Below the pieces are notes generated by a model. The model was not told the DNA's origin. It did no database searches and was given only the letters and a program-made list of their open reading frames with translations. From Holophagaceae bacterium (GTDB lineage: Bacteria > Acidobacteriota > Holophagae > Holophagales > Holophagaceae), in contig JADJVL010000014.1 in the NCBI GenBank assembly GCA_016710635.1, forward strand, positions 62,001 through 126,000: a stretch of 64,000 bases of DNA, written 5' to 3'. This document shows, piece after piece, positions 59,714 to 64,000 of this stretch (within the stretch, counting starts at the first letter, position 1; each line of letters starts with the position of its first letter). Made by a program: the position numbers and the translations under genes.

Positions 59714-59800
59714 ACGAGGGGGACCGCGCGCTCCCTTCGGTCGCTCTCCGTCCCCCTCGTGCTCCCCACGCCGTGTCCGGGCCAAGCCCGGGCACGGCGT
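59714..59800 (+). terminator. Two successive long hairpins after the OPT transporter
   Basis: The first hairpin has an 11-bp stem ACGAGGGGGAC / GTCCCCCTCGT (59714-59760). The second has a 15-bp stem with one G-U pair, ACGCCGTGTCCGGGC / GCCCGGGCACGGCGT (59768-59800), with a 3-base loop. Neither has a long T tract. They are probably transcription or processing stops between the transporter and the prohibitin-like gene, or repeat-type hairpins. Confidence 0.55.
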
Positions 59801-59903
59801 CCTGGTGTTCCGGCTCGACGCTGGGTAGACCCCGCTCGGCGGGGCTTGTTCGTGGCTGCGGCGGGGTTCGCCCATAATCAGGCTGATTTCTTCCGGAGCC
59901 CCC

Positions 59904-60893
59904 ATGTTCATGCTCGCCGTCCTCCTCGCCGTCCTCGGCTTCATCCTCTGGCGCGTCCGCAGCAAGGGGGCGCCGGTGGCGGTGGAGGGCGGGGACGAGG
60001 TGCGGGGCCGGCGCGGGGGTTCCCTCGATCTGCCGGGGACCCTGCGGGCGGGGGCCTCCCAGGCGCTGAAGATCGCCATGACCGCCGCCTTCGCCCTTTC
60101 GGCCCTGTTGGCGGTCGCCTCCACGGTCCGCGTGGTGGACCCGGGCTACGGCGGCGTGATGGTGCTCTTCGGCCGCGTGCGCGCCGAGCCCCTGCCTTCG
60201 GGCCTCCACATGATCAATCCCTTCTGCAACCTGGTGCAGATGGAAGTCCGCACCCGCAACTACACCATGTCCAGCCAGCACGACGAGGGCACGCGCCGCG
60301 GGGATGACAGCATCGCGGTGATCACCTCCGACGGCCTCACGGTGAACCTGGACGTGACGGTGCTCTACGCCATGGACCTCGCCAAGCTGCCGGAGATCTA
60401 CCGCACCCTCGGCGAGAACGTGGAGGAGCGGCTGATCCGCAGCGAGATCCGCAGCGCCATCCGGGACGCCGCCGCCAGCCTTGCGGCCACGGACCTCTAC
60501 AGCGCCAAGCGCCAGGAGTTTGTCGCGTGGGTGTCCAAGACGCTGACCGAGCGCTTCACCAGCCGCGGCATCACCCTGGAGCAGGTGCTCCTCCGGGACG
60601 TGCGCCTGCCCCAGCAGATCACCCAGGCCATCAACGCCAAGATCGCCGCGGACCAGGAGGCCCAGAAGATGACCTTCGTCCTGCAGAAGGAGAAGCAGGA
60701 AGCGGAAAGGAAGCGCATCGAAGCCGAAGGACAGGCCAAGGCCCAGGAGATCGTCAGCAAGAGCCTCACGCCCCAGATCCTCGACTACCAGCGCATCCAG
60801 GCCCTGAAGGAGATCGGCGCCCACGGGAACATGGTCATCACCGGCAGTGGCGGCACGCCGCTGATCCAGGTCTCGCCCAAACGCGGAGAGTGA
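59904..60893 (+). CDS. SPFH/prohibitin-family membrane protein
   Basis: A 329-residue protein. A helix near residues 1-17 and a second around 55-72 give a membrane anchor. The SPFH (band-7) domain runs from about 75 to 260: VVDPGYGGVMVLFGRV, LPSGLHMINPFCN, and FTSRGITLEQVLLRDVRLP. An Ala/Glu/Lys-rich coiled coil (QEAERKRIEAEGQAKAQE) is at about 270-300. Prohibitin-like proteins form ring assemblies that organise membrane proteases and microdomains. The partner is not obvious here. Confidence 0.92.
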   Translation: MFMLAVLLAVLGFILWRVRSKGAPVAVEGGDEVRGRRGGSLDLPGTLRAGASQALKIAMTAAFALSALLAVASTVRVVDPGYGGVMVLFGRVRAEPLPSGLHMINPFCNLVQMEVRTRNYTMSSQHDEGTRRGDDSIAVITSDGLTVNLDVTVLYAMDLAKLPEIYRTLGENVEERLIRSEIRSAIRDAAASLAATDLYSAKRQEFVAWVSKTLTERFTSRGITLEQVLLRDVRLPQQITQAINAKIAADQEAQKMTFVLQKEKQEAERKRIEAEGQAKAQEIVSKSLTPQILDYQRIQALKEIGAHGNMVITGSGGTPLIQVSPKRGE

Positions 60894-60926
60894 CGGCCCT
60901 GGTCTTCCTCAACCCACTCGTCCACG

Positions 60927-60954
60927 AAAAGGCCCCGCGGCTGCGGGGCCTTTT
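60927..60954. terminator. Bidirectional terminator
   Basis: A perfect 12-bp stem AAAAGGCCCCGC / GCGGGGCCTTTT with loop GGCT between two convergent genes, with A and T tracts on each side. It can serve both the prohibitin-like gene and the RND pump gene. Confidence 0.9.
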
Positions 60955-60971
60955 CAATGGACGCCGGTGGT

Positions 60972-63900
60972 TCAGCCTTCGGGGGTGGCGGCCGGGGGGT
61001 CCGTCTTCGACCGGAACCAGCCGAAGGCCTTGCGCCAGCCCCAGTCGTCCAGCACCTCGTAGAAGACCGGCACGATGACGAGGGTGAGGAGGGTGGAGGT
61101 GATGATGCCGCCCACCACCGCCCGCGCCATGGGCGCCCGCATCTCCGCGCCGCTGCCCAGGGCGAGGAAGAGGGGCAGCATGCCGAAGATCATGGCGAAG
61201 CTGGTCATGAGGATGGGGCGCAGGCGGGTCTTGCCGGCGGAGACGAGGGCCTCGGTGCGCTCCTGGCCTTCCTTGCGGTGTTGGATGGCGCTGTCCACCA
61301 GCAGGATGGCGTTCTTGGTGACGAGGCCCATGAGCAGGATGAGGCCGATGCTCGTCATCATCGAGTTGGTGTCGCCGGTGACGAGGAGCATCAGCACCAT
61401 GCCCACCATGGAGAGGGGCAGGCTCAGCATGATGGTGATGGGCAGCTTGAAGCTCTCGAACTGGCTGGCCAGGACGAAGTAGATGAAGATGATGGCCAGC
61501 AGCATCGCCGAGCCCATGTAGCCAGCGGTCTCCACTTGGTCCCGGGCCTGGCCCAGGGGCTCGACCTTCACCCCCGCCGGGAGCTGTCCGGAGGCCTTCA
61601 GCTCCGCCACCTTCGCGGCGATGCCCGCGCTCACCTCGCCGAGGGTGGCGCCGTCGAAGCCGCCGTTCAGCTCGACCTCTTCCTGCAGGTCGTGGCGCTG
61701 GATCTTGGCGGGGGCGATGGACTCCTCGAAACGCGCGACCTGGCTCAGGCGGATGAGGGGATGCTTCCCTTCGCCGATGTCCTTGGTGCTCTGGACCGTC
61801 ATGCCCGCCAGCTGGGAGGCGAGGCGGCGCCCGGCGTCGGCGAGGCGCACCCGCACGTCCCGCTGCTCCCCGGTCTCGTCCTCGAACTTCGCCACCACCT
61901 GCCCGTCCACCAGGGGCCGCACCAGCTGGGCCACGAGGGCCGGGGAGACGCCGAGGTCCGAGGCGGCCTTGCGGTCCACCACGAGGCGGAGTTCGGGCTT
62001 GCCCTGGTCCAGGGTGCTGGAGACGTCCACGGCGCCGGGCACGGCCCGCAGGGCGGCCTTCACCAGGGGCTCGGCCCGCAGCACCGCGTCCCGGTCCGGA
62101 CCCTGGATGGCCATCTGGATCGGGCTGATGGCGCCGAAGTCGTTGACGGCGCCGACGGTGGTCTCCACGCCGGCCACGGCGCGGAAGGCGTCCCGGAGGC
62201 GGCGGCGGATGACGACCTGGTTGGGCCGCTTGCCTTCCGCGAGCTTGACGTAGATGCCGCCCTGGTTGATGGTGCCGCTCAAGCCGGTGCCGATGGTGGT
62301 GTAGGCGAGGGCGACGCCCTCGCTGTGCTTGACGAGGGTCTCCAGCTCCAGGGCCTTGGCCCGGGTCGCCTCCAGGCTGGAGCCCGGCGCCGTCTTGAAG
62401 GTCACCTGGAGGTCGCCCCGGTCGAAGTCGGGCATGAAGTTGTTGCCCAGCAGGCCCGACAGGCCCATGGCGAGGAAGAAGCTTCCGAAGCCGATGCCCA
62501 TGGTCGTCTTCCGGTGGGCCAGGGCCCAGCGGATGACCTTTTCATACACAACCTCCCAGTGGTCGAGCACGCGGCCGAAGGCGTCCACGGAGCGCATGAC
62601 CAGGTTGCGGGGCCGGGGCGTCTCCGCGGCCTCGTGGCGCTCGTGTTCGGGATCGGGCCAGACGGCGCTGAGCATGGGATCGAGGGTGAAGCTCACGAAG
62701 AGGGAGAGGGCCACGGCGAAGGCGACGGTGATGCCGAAGGGATAGAAGAAGCGGCCCACGATGCCGCCCATGAAGGCCACCGGCACGAACACCGCGAGGA
62801 TGGACAGGGTGGTGGCGATGACCGCCTGGCCGATCTCGGCGGTGCCTTCCCGGGCCGCGGTCACGTGGTCCTTGCCCATCTCGGCGTGGCGGCTGATGTT
62901 CTCGCGCACGACGATGGCGTCGTCGATGAGGATGCCCACCGCCAGGGACAGGCCCATCAAGGTCATCACGTTCAGGGTGAAGTTGAGGGCCCGCATGATG
63001 ATGAAGGTGCCGATGATGGAGACCGGCAGGGTGAGGCTGGTGATGAGGGTGGAACGCCAGCTCCGCAGGAAGTAGAAGACGATGAGCACTGTCAGCAGGC
63101 CGCCGAGGTAGATGGCGACCTTCACGTCGTCCACGCTGTCGTGGATGAAGGTGGCGTTGTTCTTCGCGGTCACGAGGTTAACGCCCTGTTTCGCGAGTTC
63201 GGGTTCCAGCGCCTTCAGCACCTTTTCGACGTTCTCCACCATGGCCACGGTGTTGCCGCCGGTCTGGCGCTGGACTTCCAGGGCGACCACGTCCTCGCCG
63301 TCGAGGCGGGCGAGGGTGCGCCGCTCCTTCGCGCCGTCCACGATATCGGCCACTTCCCAGAGTTCGATGGGACGGCCCTGCTTGTTGCCGACGATGACGT
63401 TGCGGTAGCTCTCGACGCTGCGGAGCCGGGCATCCACCTTCACCGCGACTTCCCGGCTGCCCTGGAGCAGGTTGCCGCTGGGGACGTCGGAGGTGTCGCC
63501 GCCCACGGCGCCCATGACCTGCTGGAGGGTGAGGCCGAGGGCTTCCAGCTTCTGGGGATCCACCTGGATCTGGATCTCCCTCGTGGCGCCGCCGACCAGA
63601 TCGACCTTGCCCACGCCCGGGACATTCTCGATCCGGCGCTTCAGGAAGTCCTCGGCGATGCGCGTGAGCTCCCGGTCGCGGATGCTGCCGGAGTGCTTCG
63701 CGTCCGGCTTCACGATGAGGGAGAGCACCGGCAGCTGGGACGGGTCGAACTTGGAGATGAGGGGTTCCTCGATGGTGTCCGGCAGGTTCCGCCGGATCTG
63801 GCCGATGCGGGTGCGGACGTCGTCGAGGGCCTTGTCGATGTCCCGGTCCAGCTGGAACTGGATGACGAGGGTGCCGAGGGATTCCTGGCTGGTGGAGCTG

Positions 63901-64000
63901 ATCTCCTTGATCTTCTCGACGGGATTGACCGCCTCCTCGATCTTCTTGACCACGTCCTGCTTGACGCTCTCAGGGCTGGCGCCGGGATACACGATGGAGA
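60972..64000 (-). CDS. RND-family (HAE1-type) efflux pump inner-membrane subunit, 5' end outside the window
   Basis: About 1009 residues of a resistance-nodulation-division transporter are visible; the first membrane helix is cut off by the window edge. The visible start YPGASPESVKQDV is the family's porter-domain onset. The proton-relay Asp-Asp lies in VGILIDDAIVVREN and the Lys of helix 10 in LVTKNAILLVDSA, so it is energetically complete. The internal loops lack the AcrB-type multidrug signature I could recognise. The C-terminus ends in a short basic tail. The membrane-fusion partner is presumably just beyond the right edge. Substrate: drugs, metals or lipids, undecided. Confidence 0.95.
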   Translation of the reverse strand, partial: SIVYPGASPESVKQDVVKKIEEAVNPVEKIKEISSTSQESLGTLVIQFQLDRDIDKALDDVRTRIGQIRRNLPDTIEEPLISKFDPSQLPVLSLIVKPDAKHSGSIRDRELTRIAEDFLKRRIENVPGVGKVDLVGGATREIQIQVDPQKLEALGLTLQQVMGAVGGDTSDVPSGNLLQGSREVAVKVDARLRSVESYRNVIVGNKQGRPIELWEVADIVDGAKERRTLARLDGEDVVALEVQRQTGGNTVAMVENVEKVLKALEPELAKQGVNLVTAKNNATFIHDSVDDVKVAIYLGGLLTVLIVFYFLRSWRSTLITSLTLPVSIIGTFIIMRALNFTLNVMTLMGLSLAVGILIDDAIVVRENISRHAEMGKDHVTAAREGTAEIGQAVIATTLSILAVFVPVAFMGGIVGRFFYPFGITVAFAVALSLFVSFTLDPMLSAVWPDPEHERHEAAETPRPRNLVMRSVDAFGRVLDHWEVVYEKVIRWALAHRKTTMGIGFGSFFLAMGLSGLLGNNFMPDFDRGDLQVTFKTAPGSSLEATRAKALELETLVKHSEGVALAYTTIGTGLSGTINQGGIYVKLAEGKRPNQVVIRRRLRDAFRAVAGVETTVGAVNDFGAISPIQMAIQGPDRDAVLRAEPLVKAALRAVPGAVDVSSTLDQGKPELRLVVDRKAASDLGVSPALVAQLVRPLVDGQVVAKFEDETGEQRDVRVRLADAGRRLASQLAGMTVQSTKDIGEGKHPLIRLSQVARFEESIAPAKIQRHDLQEEVELNGGFDGATLGEVSAGIAAKVAELKASGQLPAGVKVEPLGQARDQVETAGYMGSAMLLAIIFIYFVLASQFESFKLPITIMLSLPLSMVGMVLMLLVTGDTNSMMTSIGLILLMGLVTKNAILLVDSAIQHRKEGQERTEALVSAGKTRLRPILMTSFAMIFGMLPLFLALGSGAEMRAPMARAVVGGIITSTLLTLVIVPVFYEVLDDWGWRKAFGWFRSKTDPPAATPEG

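Overview
This is a high-GC bacterial chromosome segment, densely packed and mostly in long co-directional operons. No phage, insertion sequence or CRISPR array is visible. The mix of genes points to Acidobacteriota, most plausibly class Holophagae (Geothrix/Holophaga relatives). It combines TPR-rich proteins, a cbb3-type oxidase next to a Rieske/cytochrome b module, a tmRNA with tag ANDNFELALAA, S9 and S41 peptidases, an OPT transporter and an archaeal-type GAPDH homologue. That placement is inferred from gene content, not from a marker-gene tree.

Layout. 1-4.4 kb: the end of a very large extracellular-type protein and a TPR protein. 4.4-12.5 kb (minus): rlmN, a small acidic protein, a 1500-residue TPR/three-glycosyltransferase fusion, a cyclic-nucleotide-type MscS channel and a ThiE/TenI-like protein. 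12.5-15.8 kb (minus): an arsenic island arsR-arsI-arsM-acr3-arsC with two matching operator palindromes. 15.8-18.4 kb (minus): tRNA-Arg, queD, a lipoprotein, a HAD phosphatase and an aldo/keto reductase in a tight row. 18.5-23.8 kb: a metallophosphoesterase, a P-loop protein, tRNA-Pro with a decayed copy beside it, an unknown secreted protein, a zinc-ribbon protein, meaB and rlmH. 23.9-29.8 kb (mostly plus): a lipoprotein, glutamate dehydrogenase, a frameshifted type II GAPDH homologue, a YcxB-like protein, guanine deaminase, 3-methyladenine DNA glycosylase and a FmdB-type zinc ribbon. 29.9-36.1 kb: tmRNA, gmk, a carboxy-terminal processing protease, acyl-CoA dehydrogenase and an S9 peptidase. 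36.1-43.9 kb (minus): rng and panD/panC/panB behind a large degenerate STAND-like regulator.

44.1-53.4 kb (plus) is the standout. One uninterrupted cluster encodes a cbb3-type oxidase core (CcoN plus a two-heme CcoO-like protein), a dihaem lipoprotein cytochrome c and a Rieske protein. It continues with a cytochrome b that has lost both ligands of one haem, a second cytochrome b fused to a 2x[4Fe-4S] ferredoxin domain, and an MvhD-like iron-sulfur protein. Five tiny single- or double-helix membrane proteins (one resembling CcoS) and a 126-residue membrane protein complete it. This looks like a dedicated electron-transfer supercomplex joining a low-potential iron-sulfur entry module to a quinol/cytochrome c/oxygen chain.

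53.4-64 kb: an overlapping minus-strand operon (RNA methyltransferase, lnt, GNAT, maf, alpha/beta hydrolase), then an OPT transporter, a prohibitin-like protein and the C-terminal ~1009 residues of an RND efflux pump that runs off the window.
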